Shown here: in pieces, positions 24,900 to 32,701 of the stretch
Position numbering within the stretch: position 1 is the stretch's first letter
Layout of the letters: the number at the start of each line of letters is the position of its first letter
Source: Pseudomonas paraglycinae
GTDB lineage: Bacteria; Pseudomonadota; Gammaproteobacteria; Pseudomonadales; Pseudomonadaceae
DNA length: 64,000 nt
Assembly (NCBI RefSeq): GCF_021601625.1
Contig: NZ_BQHR01000005.1
Span: 124,001-188,000, forward strand
Reading direction: 5' to 3'
Translations under genes and position numbers: made by a program
Notes under the pieces: model-generated
Databases searched by the model: none
Told to the model about the DNA's origin: nothing
What the model saw: only the letters and a program-made list of their open reading frames with translations

Positions 24900-25062
24900 G
24901 GGCAGCTCGAAAGTCAGACTCAGTGGATTGGTTATTCTAGAAAGGCCAACCGCTAAAAATAAGTTACAAAACCTGTTTATAGCGCCGGTACACTTTTGAA
25001 AACACGGAGATCGACGGTCTTAACCGCGATTTCGAAAGTCTGGCATTTTCAGGAGTCCGACC
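24900..25062. promoter_or_regulatory. Divergent promoter region, yedA and Lrp regulator
   Basis: 163 bp, with an AT-rich stretch at 24930-24990 (GTTATTCTAGAAAGG and AAAATAAGTTACAAAA) that suits Lrp binding and promoter elements. TAGAAT-like TTATTCTA lies in front of yedA. Confidence 0.45.
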
Positions 25063-25515
25063 TTGGACAAATACGACCGCATGCTGCTCGGCGCCCTGCT
25101 CGAAAACGGTCGCGCGTCCTACGCCGACCTCGCCCGCAAAGTGAACCTCTCCGCCCCCGCCGTCGCCGAGCGCGTGGCCAAACTTGAGGCGGCCGGAGTA
25201 ATCACCGGGTATCAGGCGAACATCGACCTGTCGAAAATCGGCTTGCCGATCCAGTGCGTGATCGAATTGCGCCTCCACCAGAACGGCAGTCAAAAGGTCT
25301 ACGACGAACTGGTGAAAATTCCGCAACTGACCGAGTGCTTTCGAGTGACGGGCGATCCGTGCGTGATCATGAAGGCCGCGGTGGGTTCGATGACCGAGCT
25401 GGAAGAGCTGATAAACCGGGTGGCGAAATTCGGGTTCAGCAAGACGTCGATCGTGTTGTCGAGTGCGATAGAGAAGCGGGTGCCGCTCGGCCATATCGAG
25501 GGCAACACCAAGTAA
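25063..25515 (+). CDS. Lrp/AsnC-family transcriptional regulator
   Basis: 150 residues: a winged helix (LLENGRASYADLARKVNLSAPAVAERVAKLEAAGVI, about 10-46) and a RAM ligand domain (VTGDPCVIMKAAVGSMTELEELI). I use the TTG start at 25063 because AGGAG stands 7 bases upstream and the N-terminus LDKYDRMLLGALLENG is the family form; the next ATG (25081) would remove the first helix. It is divergent from the yedA exporter and likely regulates it in response to an amino acid. Confidence 0.9.
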   Translation: MDKYDRMLLGALLENGRASYADLARKVNLSAPAVAERVAKLEAAGVITGYQANIDLSKIGLPIQCVIELRLHQNGSQKVYDELVKIPQLTECFRVTGDPCVIMKAAVGSMTELEELINRVAKFGFSKTSIVLSSAIEKRVPLGHIEGNTK

Positions 25516-25530
25516 CCTTCCCGTCCCGCT

Positions 25531-25637
25531 CGTTCCCACGCTCTGCGTGGGAATGAAGCCCGGGACGCTCTGCGTCCCATTCGAGAGCTGGAACGCGGAG
25601 CGTCCCTTGAGGCATTCCCACGCGGAGCGTGGGAACG
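25531..25637. repeat. 107-bp inverted-repeat REP element, copy 1
   Basis: The element is built from palindromes TTCCCACGC-TCT-GCGTGGGAA and GGGACGC-TCT-GCGTCCC on the left arm and their reverse complements on the right arm. Copy 2 at 32565-32671 has the same length and differs at two positions by my count. It follows the Lrp stop by 15 bases and may also act as a terminator between convergent genes. Confidence 0.9.
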
Positions 25638-25655
25638 ATCAACCGGGGCCGGAAT

Positions 25656-26306
25656 TCAGCGATAGCGTTGCAAGTGCTCAACCACTTTAGCAGCCGGGAC
25701 TTTCTGCAATTTGCACAGCAAGTCGTGCGATAGCTCCCGCACCCCATGCTTGTGCCGCAGTTCATCCGCCAGATGCGCCAGCAAATTCGCCGCCATCTCC
25801 GCATCCGCCATCGCCCTGTGCGCCTGGCCGGTGTGCGGCAATTGGGCGAAGGTGGTGAGCGTACCGAGCTTGTGGTTCGGCGCCGCCGGCATCAGGCGGC
25901 GCGCCAGCAACAGCGAGCAGGCAAAGTTCTGCAAACGGGTGCGTTTGATCCGGCCCAGTTCGAAGTCCCAGAACTTCTGGTCGAACGCGGCGTTGTGCGC
26001 CAGCAGGGGTGTGCAGCCGACGAATTCGTTGACTTCGCTCATCACCCGCTCGGCCGACGGCGCTGTGCGCAACATGGCGTTGCTGATGCCGGTGAGTTGT
26101 TCGATGAAGGCCGGGACGCGGACGCCGGCGTTCATCAGGCTCTGGTAACGCTCGACGATGCGGCCGTTTTCCAGCATGACCACGGCGATTTCCGTGGCCC
26201 GGCAGCTGCTGCTCGGCGAGATGCCGGTGGTTTCAAAGTCGATGACTGCAATGCGTTCCAAACCGGGTTGTACTCCGTCCAAATCAAGTCTTGAGCTTGC
26301 GCTCAA
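25656..26306 (-). CDS. DEDDh 3'-5' exonuclease (DnaQ-like)
   Basis: About 216 residues. The exonuclease motifs are complete: ExoI AVIDFETTGISPSS, ExoII LLAHNAAFDQKFWDFEL and ExoIII HRAMADAEMAANLL with the final DEDDh histidine. Thus it should remove 3' nucleotides from DNA or RNA; it lacks polymerase-binding regions and resembles stand-alone DnaQ or RNase T relatives. The start is uncertain: TTG at 26306 overlaps the NYN stop (TTGA), while a second TTG at 26261 gives the tidy N-terminus ERIAVIDFETTG. It is co-transcribed with the NYN gene. Confidence 0.87.
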   Translation of the reverse strand: MSASSRLDLDGVQPGLERIAVIDFETTGISPSSSCRATEIAVVMLENGRIVERYQSLMNAGVRVPAFIEQLTGISNAMLRTAPSAERVMSEVNEFVGCTPLLAHNAAFDQKFWDFELGRIKRTRLQNFACSLLLARRLMPAAPNHKLGTLTTFAQLPHTGQAHRAMADAEMAANLLAHLADELRHKHGVRELSHDLLCKLQKVPAAKVVEHLQRYR

Positions 26307-26782
26307 TTTTTCAACAGCAGTGCGCCTTCGATCGGCACGTAACGACTGGCGGCGCGGATCAGCGAGTTGGCGGTCAGGCCGGGAACGCCGTAGGCCACCG
26401 CTTGCACGCCGTGTTTGTTGATGATGCGTTCGAGCAGCATGTCGAAGTCGCCATCACCGGAGGCCAGGACGATCTCGTCGACGTGGTCGGCGGCGTCCAT
26501 GATGTCGAGGGTGATGCCCACGTCCCAGTCGCCCTTGGCCGAGCCGTCGCTGCGCTGGATGTAGGGTTTGAGTTTCACGGTGAAACCGAGGTTGCGCAGG
26601 ATCTGCTGGAACTGCTGCTGTTTGCTGTCGCCCCGGTCGATCGCATAGGCGTAGGCCTCGACGATCTGCCCGTCCTTGCTGATGTCCGCCCACAATGCCG
26701 CGTAGTTGAAGTGGCAACCATAGGCCTGACGCACGGTGTAGTAGAGGTTCTGCACATCGGCGAACACTGCGATTTTTTTCAC
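26303..26782 (-). CDS. NYN domain (LabA/DUF88-like) putative ribonuclease
   Basis: 159 residues, a single NYN (PIN-like) domain. Acidic site residues are in AVFADVQNLYY (Asp and Asn), KGDWDVGITLDIMDAAD and VLASGDGDFDMLLERI, which match the conserved metal-binding pattern of LabA/DUF88 proteins. These are predicted metal-dependent RNases; biochemical roles are mostly unknown. The stop overlaps the downstream exonuclease start by four bases, so the two nucleases are likely made together. The ATG at 26782 is preceded by a GGAACTCC-type region with moderate ribosome-site quality. Confidence 0.88.
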   Translation of the reverse strand: MKKIAVFADVQNLYYTVRQAYGCHFNYAALWADISKDGQIVEAYAYAIDRGDSKQQQFQQILRNLGFTVKLKPYIQRSDGSAKGDWDVGITLDIMDAADHVDEIVLASGDGDFDMLLERIINKHGVQAVAYGVPGLTANSLIRAASRYVPIEGALLLKN

Positions 26783-26885
26783 CGGAGTTCCTGTGAGCGC
26801 TGACGCGCATGAGCCGGATCAGGCACCAGGCCCGAAAAAGGCACTCAGTATGCCAGCCCGAAGGAAGGTTCCGCGAATAATCGGC

Positions 26886-26907
26886 CCGGGGCGATCAGGC
26901 GCCCCGG
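26886..26907 (-). terminator. Hairpin after the DUF2076 gene
   Basis: CCGGGGCG (26886-26893) pairs with CGCCCCGG (26900-26907) around six bases, 13 bases after the DUF2076 stop. On the minus strand the following sequence GATTATT is only weakly T-rich. Confidence 0.55.
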
Positions 26908-26919
26908 ACGAATGGTGAA

Positions 26920-27678
26920 TCAGACGAAGGAATCGTCGTCATCGAAGAACGATGAGTTGTCATCGCTGTAGTCGGTGTCGGCAAAGCCGCCCTGATCATT
27001 ACCGTAGGAGTCGTTGTTGGCCATGCGCTGGTCATCGCCCCAGCCGCTGTTGCTCTGATCGTTGACCTGGGCCGGTTCTTCCTTGATGACTTCGACGATT
27101 TCTTCCGGCTGCTGGTTGTGATGGAACAGGCTGCTGATGCCTTGTGCCAGCATCACGCCACCCGCCACACCGGCGGCGGTTTTCAGGGCACCGCCGAGGA
27201 AGCTGCTGCCGGCCGCCGGGGCCGCTTGTTGCTGGCCATAACCCGGTGGTGGCGCGCCGAAGTTCTGTTGCGGCGCCGGGGCACCGAAGTTCTGCTGCGG
27301 TGCCGGCTCACGCCAGCCGCCGGTGGAGGCCGGGGCGCTCTGGGTCGGCGCCGGGCGCGAGCTGCTGCCACCGAAGATGCTCGACAGGAAGCCACCGCCG
27401 CTGTAGGCCGGTGGCGCGCTCTGGGCCTTGGCCGATTGCAGCTCGGCCTGCAACTGCTTGACCTGTTGAGTCAGTTGTTTGTTCTGTTCGTCGAGGCTCT
27501 TGAGGGCAGCCTCCTGCACCAGAATCGCCTGGGTCATGAAATAACCTGCGGCCGGCTGGCGCGTCAGGTGTTCCTTGATCCGCGCCTCGGCCTGGGCGTC
27601 GCGCGGGGCTGCCTCCGTTTCGGCCTGTTGCAGCCGGGAAAACAGTCCATCGATCAGGGTTTGTTCTTCGCTGTTCAT
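26920..27678 (-). CDS. DUF2076 domain protein
   Basis: 252 residues. The N-terminus (LIDGLFSRLQQAETEAAPRDAQAEARIKEHL split around residues 8-39) and GYFMTQAILVQEAALKSL are DUF2076 hallmarks. A coiled-coil candidate follows (ALKSLDEQNKQLTQQVKQLQ, about 57-80), then a long proline/glutamine/glycine-rich linker, a glycine-rich hydrophobic stretch (FLGGALKTAAGVAGGVMLAQG) that could insert in membranes, and a very acidic Asp/Ser tail. DUF2076 proteins are periplasmic-ligand-like in annotation, but the function is not known. It is divergent from yciC. Confidence 0.85.
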   Translation of the reverse strand: MNSEEQTLIDGLFSRLQQAETEAAPRDAQAEARIKEHLTRQPAAGYFMTQAILVQEAALKSLDEQNKQLTQQVKQLQAELQSAKAQSAPPAYSGGGFLSSIFGGSSSRPAPTQSAPASTGGWREPAPQQNFGAPAPQQNFGAPPPGYGQQQAAPAAGSSFLGGALKTAAGVAGGVMLAQGISSLFHHNQQPEEIVEVIKEEPAQVNDQSNSGWGDDQRMANNDSYGNDQGGFADTDYSDDNSSFFDDDDSFV

Positions 27679-27856
27679 GGCGACCTCGTAGATTGCCGGG
27701 GATAACGTTGCCCTCCTCCACGTCGGAGAAGATGCACCTCTGTAATGGAGGCAGCAACAGAATGTTTCAATGACCTTTACCGAACGTTTACGTTTGCGCA
27801 GCGAAACGGATCATCGGTTAAAGTGGGCCACTGTTTTTGACCTGCGATACCGACTG

Positions 27857-28531
27857 ATGAATGCCTTCGATGTGCTGCGCGACTCCCTGTATTTTTTCAA
27901 ACGCAATCTGGGCCGGATCGTCCAGTTGTGCCTGCCGCTGGTGATTGTCGAAGCCGTGCTGCAACAGGTGGTCGACCATGCCAGCGACCCGGACGGTTAC
28001 TCGGCCATCAGCGTGATCGTCGGCCTGCTGGTGTATCCGCTGTACACCGCCGCGCTGATTTTGTTTCTCGACGCCCGCACCCGCGGCGAATCCCCGCAAA
28101 CCCGCGATCTGCTGGCGATGGCCGCTCGCCTGTGGCCGCGCTTTGCCCTGCTGACTGCGCTGAACACGCTGCTGATCCTGCTCGGTCTGTCCCTGTATTT
28201 CCTGCCAGGCCTGTGGCTGATGGTCACTCTGGCCTTCGGTGAGTATCTGCTGGTGCTGCGCGGTTACGGTCCGCTGCAGGCGATGAAGGAAAGCCTGCGC
28301 CTGAGTCGTGGGCATTTTCTGCGGATTCTGGTGTGCATTCTGTGTGTGATGGGGCCGCTGTGGCTGCTCAAGGGCCTGACTTTGCAGGTCTATCCCGATC
28401 CGCAGAATCCTTTGATTGCGGTGCTGATCGACAGTGGCCACAGCTTCCTGCAACTGTTCACTAGCGTGGTGCTGTTCCGCCTGTTCATGCTGATTAGCGA
28501 ATTGCCCGACAAACGTGACGGAATAGTCTGA
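27857..28531 (+). CDS. yciC: YciC-family (UPF0259) inner-membrane protein
   Basis: 224 residues with about six hydrophobic helices (LGRIVQLCLPLVIVEAVL, AISVIVGLLVYPLYTAALILF, ALLTALNTLLILLGLSLYFL, LWLMVTLAFGEYLLVL and others). The MNAFDVLRDSLYFFKRNL N-terminus and LQAMKESLRLSRGHFLRIL are typical of the family. I use the ATG at 27857 rather than the upstream 27770 frame opening, because residues before it do not fit the family. The function is unknown; it may be a membrane-shaping or stress-related protein. Confidence 0.85.
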   Translation: MNAFDVLRDSLYFFKRNLGRIVQLCLPLVIVEAVLQQVVDHASDPDGYSAISVIVGLLVYPLYTAALILFLDARTRGESPQTRDLLAMAARLWPRFALLTALNTLLILLGLSLYFLPGLWLMVTLAFGEYLLVLRGYGPLQAMKESLRLSRGHFLRILVCILCVMGPLWLLKGLTLQVYPDPQNPLIAVLIDSGHSFLQLFTSVVLFRLFMLISELPDKRDGIV

Positions 28532-28605
28532 CTGCACCGAGCTTGGGCTGATGGATGGGTCTCGGGTATGCTCGGGACCACTTCCGTATCGCTATAAGCC
28601 GAGCC

Positions 28606-29682
28606 ATGACCCGTCTACTGCGCTACATCCTGTTGCCCGCACTGTTCGTCCTCGCCCTGATCGGCACGCTGATCTACAGCCTGACCTGGCGCCCCGACGC
28701 CCGGGAAACCCTGCCGGTCAGTTGCACCGGGCAACCGCCGATGCTGGTCCCCGGTCAGGCTCTGAAGGTCATGACCTGGAACGTGCAATACCTGGCCGGC
28801 AAGCGCTACGTGTTCTGGAATGACCTGGCGCAAGGCGACGACGAAACCCCGACCCCGGAAGACATGGCGTTCAGCCTCGATGAGGTGGCGCGGGTGATCC
28901 GCGACGAACAGCCCGACGTGGTGCTGTTGCAGGAACTGGATGACGGCGCCAAGGCCAGCGACTACCAGAACCAGCTCAAGCTGTTGCAGGAGCGTCTGAC
29001 CGACCTCTACCCGTGCAGCGCCCACGCCTTCGACTGGAAGGCCGATTTCGTCCCGGATCCGCACATCTTCGGCAGCGTCGGCCGGCAACTCGCCACCCTC
29101 AGCCGCTACCGCATCGAACACGCCGAGCGCCTGCAATTGCCGGTGCAGCCGGCGAACCTCATCAGCCGTCAGTTCCAGCCGAAAGATGCCCTGCTCGCCA
29201 CCACCCTGCCGCTCAGCGATGGCGGGCAACTGGTGGTGTTCAACACCCATCTGGATCGCGCCACCCAGCCGGACGACACCTTGCAGGCGCAGGTGACAGC
29301 GGTGGCCAAGGTCCTCGACAAACACGAAAGCCACGGCACGCCGTGGCTGATCGGCGGCGACTTCAACCTGTTGCCGCTCGGCCAGTACCGGCGCCTGCCC
29401 ACCGAGCAGCGCACGCCCTACTCCGCCGACAGTGCGCTGCATGTGCTGTGGGACAAGTACCCGATGATCCCGACCAACAACGAAGCCAGCGGCATCGACC
29501 GCGCCAAGTGGCTGACCCATTACCCCAACGACCCCGGCCTCAACGGCCCGGACCGCACGGTCGATTACCTGTTCTACAGCCCGAAGATCAAACGGGTCGA
29601 AGCCACGGTGCGGCAGGACGACACCTTGCGCATCTCCGATCATTTACCGGTGATTGCGAAGTTCCTCCTGCCACCCAACTGA
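28606..29682 (+). CDS. Endonuclease/exonuclease/phosphatase-family protein, membrane-anchored
   Basis: 358 residues. One N-terminal membrane helix (LLPALFVLALIGTLIYSL, about residues 8-28) is followed by an EEP fold in the periplasm: TWNVQYLAG, LLQELDDGAK, NTHLDRAT, GGDFNLLP and ISDHLPV carry the metal-site and catalytic Asn/Glu/Asp/His residues. Such proteins act as nucleases, phosphodiesterases or sphingomyelinase-like enzymes; the substrate is unclear. I chose the ATG at 28606, with the TATGCT at 28566-28571 (in GGGTATGCTCGGG) as a plausible -10 just upstream. Confidence 0.87.
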   Translation: MTRLLRYILLPALFVLALIGTLIYSLTWRPDARETLPVSCTGQPPMLVPGQALKVMTWNVQYLAGKRYVFWNDLAQGDDETPTPEDMAFSLDEVARVIRDEQPDVVLLQELDDGAKASDYQNQLKLLQERLTDLYPCSAHAFDWKADFVPDPHIFGSVGRQLATLSRYRIEHAERLQLPVQPANLISRQFQPKDALLATTLPLSDGGQLVVFNTHLDRATQPDDTLQAQVTAVAKVLDKHESHGTPWLIGGDFNLLPLGQYRRLPTEQRTPYSADSALHVLWDKYPMIPTNNEASGIDRAKWLTHYPNDPGLNGPDRTVDYLFYSPKIKRVEATVRQDDTLRISDHLPVIAKFLLPPN

Positions 29683-29684
29683 CC

Positions 29685-30521
29685 TCAATGGGACTCTTCG
29701 AGATCATCGTGCAACAGCCCGAAGATCTGCCGCTTCATGTCGATGAACGAGCGCTCCATGACCATGTCCAGCGTGCGCGGGCGTTCGATCGGCACATCGA
29801 GAATCTGCTTGATCCGCCCCGGCCTGGCGCCCATCACATACACCCGATCGCCGAGCAGGATCGCTTCGTCGATGTCGTGGGTGACGAACAGCACGGTTTT
29901 CTTGCTGTTGCCCCACACCCGCAATAACAGCTGCTGCATTTGCAGGCGGGTCTGGCTGTCCAGGGCACCGAAGGGTTCGTCCATCAGCAGGATCTGCGGA
30001 TCGTTGGCCAATGCCCGGGCAATCGCCACCCGTTGCATCATGCCGCCGGACAACTGCTTGGCGTAGTTGTCGGCAAACCCGGACAAGCCGACTTCATGCA
30101 CATAGTGATCGACGATTTCCTTGCGCCGCGCCGCCGGCATGCCCCGTCGCTTGAGGCCGAACTCGACGTTCTGCCGCACCGTCAGCCACGGAAACAGTGT
30201 GTAGCTCTGGAACACCATCCCGCGATCCGCGCCGGGGCCCTGCACTTGCTGGCCGCCGACATAGATTTCGCCGGAACTCGGCTCGGCCAGGCCGGCGGTG
30301 AGGTACAACAGGCTCGACTTGCCGCAGCCCGACGGCCCGACCAGTACCGCGAACTGCTGGTCCGGCACCTCGAACGACACTTCTTCCAGCGCGGTAAACG
30401 TACCGCCACCGGGTTTGCTGTAGCGCAGGCTGACCTTGTCCACCTGCAACCTTGGCGCGGCGTGGGCCGGTGCGGCGACCGGCTCGATGAAACGACGGTT
30501 GGCAGCGGTTACTGAGCCCAT
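29685..30521 (-). CDS. ABC transporter ATP-binding protein, taurine/nitrate type
   Basis: 278 residues. Walker A is GPSGCGKS, the signature is LSGGMMQR, Walker B is ILLMDEP and the H-loop is VTHD. It groups with TauB/SsuB/NrtD ATPases that energise import of sulfonates, nitrate or related small molecules. It has an extra 30-residue N-terminal extension. Its start overlaps the permease gene by 13 bases. It ends the operon SBP-permease-ATPase. Confidence 0.92.
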   Translation of the reverse strand: MGSVTAANRRFIEPVAAPAHAAPRLQVDKVSLRYSKPGGGTFTALEEVSFEVPDQQFAVLVGPSGCGKSSLLYLTAGLAEPSSGEIYVGGQQVQGPGADRGMVFQSYTLFPWLTVRQNVEFGLKRRGMPAARRKEIVDHYVHEVGLSGFADNYAKQLSGGMMQRVAIARALANDPQILLMDEPFGALDSQTRLQMQQLLLRVWGNSKKTVLFVTHDIDEAILLGDRVYVMGARPGRIKQILDVPIERPRTLDMVMERSFIDMKRQIFGLLHDDLEESH

Positions 30522-31312
30522 GCGGCAATCCTCAAACGCAAGAAGCGAAACAGTTGATCGGTGACCAGGCCGAGCAGGCCGATGATCGCGATGGCGAGAA
30601 AAATCACATCGACCTGAAAGCCGCGCATGGCCTTGAGGCTCAAGTAACCGAGGCCACTGGAAGCGGCGACCAGTTCGGCGACCACCAGATACGTCCAGGC
30701 CCAGCCCATGGTCACCCGCAAGGTGTCGAGCACGCCGGGCAACGACGCCGGGGCGATCACGTGCAGCACCGCGTCACGCCGGTTGGAGCCGAGGGTGTAG
30801 GAGGCGTTGATCAAATCCTTGGAGATGCCTTTGGACACGTCGGCGATCATCACCAGTTGCTGGAAAAACACGCCGAAAATGATCACCGACACTCGCTGTT
30901 CCAGACCGATGCCGATCCAGAGGATGAACAGCGGCACGAACGAGGTCACCGGCAGGTAGCGGATGAAGTTGACCAGCGGTTCGAGGAATGCCTGGACGAT
31001 GCGAAAGCTGCCCATCAGCAAGCCCAGCGGCACCGCCACCAGCGACGACACAATGAACCCGACCATCACCACTTCAACACTGGCCCAGACATGCTGGCCA
31101 AGGGTGCCGTCGCGGCTCAAGCGCACGGCGGCTTCGACCACCGCGCCGGGCGTGGGCAGGAACATCCCCGGCACGATGCCGCCGTAGGACAACCCGGCCC
31201 ACAGGCCGACCAGCAACACCCAGGCCAGACCGCTGGCGCTCCACACCACCGGCACCGGCAATCCGGTTTTCGGCGTGATGCAGCGGCTCAGCCATGAATT
31301 GCGCTTGAACAT
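30509..31312 (-). CDS. ABC transporter permease, taurine/nitrate type
   Basis: 267 residues with six membrane helices of the BPD_transp_1 domain; the EAA loop region reads INASYTLGSNRRDAVLHVIAPASLPGVL. This is the TauC/SsuC/NrtB group. It starts 10 bases after the SBP stop and overlaps the ATPase start, so the three genes form one importer. The substrate is set by the binding protein and is not known. Confidence 0.92.
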   Translation of the reverse strand: MFKRNSWLSRCITPKTGLPVPVVWSASGLAWVLLVGLWAGLSYGGIVPGMFLPTPGAVVEAAVRLSRDGTLGQHVWASVEVVMVGFIVSSLVAVPLGLLMGSFRIVQAFLEPLVNFIRYLPVTSFVPLFILWIGIGLEQRVSVIIFGVFFQQLVMIADVSKGISKDLINASYTLGSNRRDAVLHVIAPASLPGVLDTLRVTMGWAWTYLVVAELVAASSGLGYLSLKAMRGFQVDVIFLAIAIIGLLGLVTDQLFRFLRLRIAAWAQ

Positions 31313-31322
31313 GACCAGTCTC

Positions 31323-32300
31323 CTAGAGCGGGCTGACGAAACGGTTATCCACCAGATCGTCGTTGCTGACGTTGTAGGGCTTGCCCTGCAATTCGCTGGC
31401 GGTTTCGTTGGCCAGTTTGATCAGCGGTGCGCTGTCACCTGGCTTGCCCGGCGAGCCAAGGAGTTTTTCGCTCATGGCCTGATCGTAGAAACGCACGCCC
31501 TGCGCGGCGGCGGCCAGTTCCTTCGGATCGGACAGGTAACCGCCGACACCCTTGGCCATGATTTCGTAGGCTTTCTGTGGATGGTCCTTGGTGTACTGCA
31601 CCGCTTTGTAGAGCCCGGCGACCAGCGCCTTGACGTCCTCCGGCTGCTTCTCGATCACCGTGCAGTTGAGCGCCACCACATCGACGATCACCCCCGGCGT
31701 ACTGCTGCTGTCGATCAGCACTTTGCCCTGCTGCTTGTCGCGCACCATCGACAGATGCGGCTCCCAGGTCACGGCGGCCGGCACGCGACCGGCGATGAAC
31801 GCGGTGGCGGCATCGTCGGCGGTCATGTTCTGCACGGTGATGTCGCTCATGCTCATGCCGTTCTTTTTCAGCAGGTACGAGAGCCAGAACTGCGAGGTCG
31901 AGCCTTCGTTGACGGCCACGGCCTGGCCCTTGAGTTCTTGCAGGCTCTTCACGTTCTTGCCGACCAGCACACCGTCGCCGCCATGGCTGTCATCCAGCGC
32001 GGCCACGGCCTTGAAGCAGAACTGCGGGCGGTACTTCAGCACTTCATCGATGGTCGAGGCCGAGCCGGACAATTGCCCGGACGCCTGGGCGGCCATGTAC
32101 ATCGACGCTTCTTCGACCACCGGCAATTCGACGGTCAGGCCGTTTTCCTTGAAGTAGCCCAGATCCTGAGCCAGATACAGGGTGCCGTAACCGACCCACG
32201 TGGTGTGGCCAATCGACAAGGTGCCGGCCTGGGCGGCGGTGACGCAAAGGGCGGAAATCGCCAGAGGACATGCAAGACGGGTAAACAAGGACTTGTTCAT
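31323..32300 (-). CDS. ABC transporter substrate-binding protein, SsuA/TauA/NMT1-like
   Basis: 325 residues. A signal peptide ends at AQA-G (residues 1-25). The mature protein opens with LSIGHTTWVGYGTLYLAQDLGYF and contains the NMT1/SsuA motifs VAVNEGSTSQFWLSYLLKKNG and DDAATAFIAGRVPAAVTWEP, as in taurine, sulfonate or nitrate binding proteins. None of the residues I can see fixes the ligand. It is first in the importer operon, downstream of the aminotransferase/aldehyde dehydrogenase genes on the same strand, so the cargo may be an amine or amino acid degraded by them. Confidence 0.9.
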   Translation of the reverse strand: MNKSLFTRLACPLAISALCVTAAQAGTLSIGHTTWVGYGTLYLAQDLGYFKENGLTVELPVVEEASMYMAAQASGQLSGSASTIDEVLKYRPQFCFKAVAALDDSHGGDGVLVGKNVKSLQELKGQAVAVNEGSTSQFWLSYLLKKNGMSMSDITVQNMTADDAATAFIAGRVPAAVTWEPHLSMVRDKQQGKVLIDSSSTPGVIVDVVALNCTVIEKQPEDVKALVAGLYKAVQYTKDHPQKAYEIMAKGVGGYLSDPKELAAAAQGVRFYDQAMSEKLLGSPGKPGDSAPLIKLANETASELQGKPYNVSNDDLVDNRFVSPL

Positions 32301-32701
32301 GGAGCACTCCCAACGCTGTTGATTTAGTTGTCATGGGCAGTACGGCCAGCCGTGGTGTCGCGATTGCACGCTGCGGTCTCTGCTGGACTCTGGCGGGCAA
32401 TGCCTTGGCTGGCGAAATCGATGTTGACCCAGGCTTGGCGTCAGGAAAACGAGGAAATAGTTAGACGCGAACGATGAAAAAACTGGGTAGTGCGCACCGC
32501 GAAAGGGCGCGTCGGACGGGGGTGCCCGAGGTGGGTGCAGATTGGGAAAAAGTCTGGCGGAGATCGTTCCCACGCTCTGCGTGGGAATGCAGCCCGGGAC
32601 GCTCTGCGTCCCATTCGAGAGCTGGAACGCGGAGCGTCCCTTGAGGCATTCCCACGCAGAGCGTGGGAACGATCAGGACACGGAACGAGCGATCGGGGGA
32701 G
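32301..32701. other. 401-bp gap with REP element upstream of the ABC operon
   Basis: The gap between the binding-protein start and the aminotransferase stop carries the 107-bp element (32565-32671) and, next to the binding-protein gene, an AT-richer stretch likely to hold the importer promoter. I see no ORF that looks coding. The REP element sits closer to the aminotransferase end, so the importer may be transcribed from its own promoter. Confidence 0.6.
32565..32671. repeat. 107-bp inverted-repeat REP element, copy 2
   Basis: Same 107-bp structure as 25531-25637 with two base differences. It lies 30 bases beyond the aminotransferase stop. The near identity over 107 bp, with unrelated flanks, indicates dispersal of the whole paired unit rather than of single palindromes. 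Confidence 0.9.

Noticed and set aside
22746-24956. A 736-codon open frame on the plus strand opposite rhlE and yedA
   Set aside because: Arg/Gln/His-rich composition and lack of family motifs are typical antisense artefacts of GC-rich genes; both opposite-strand genes have full motifs.
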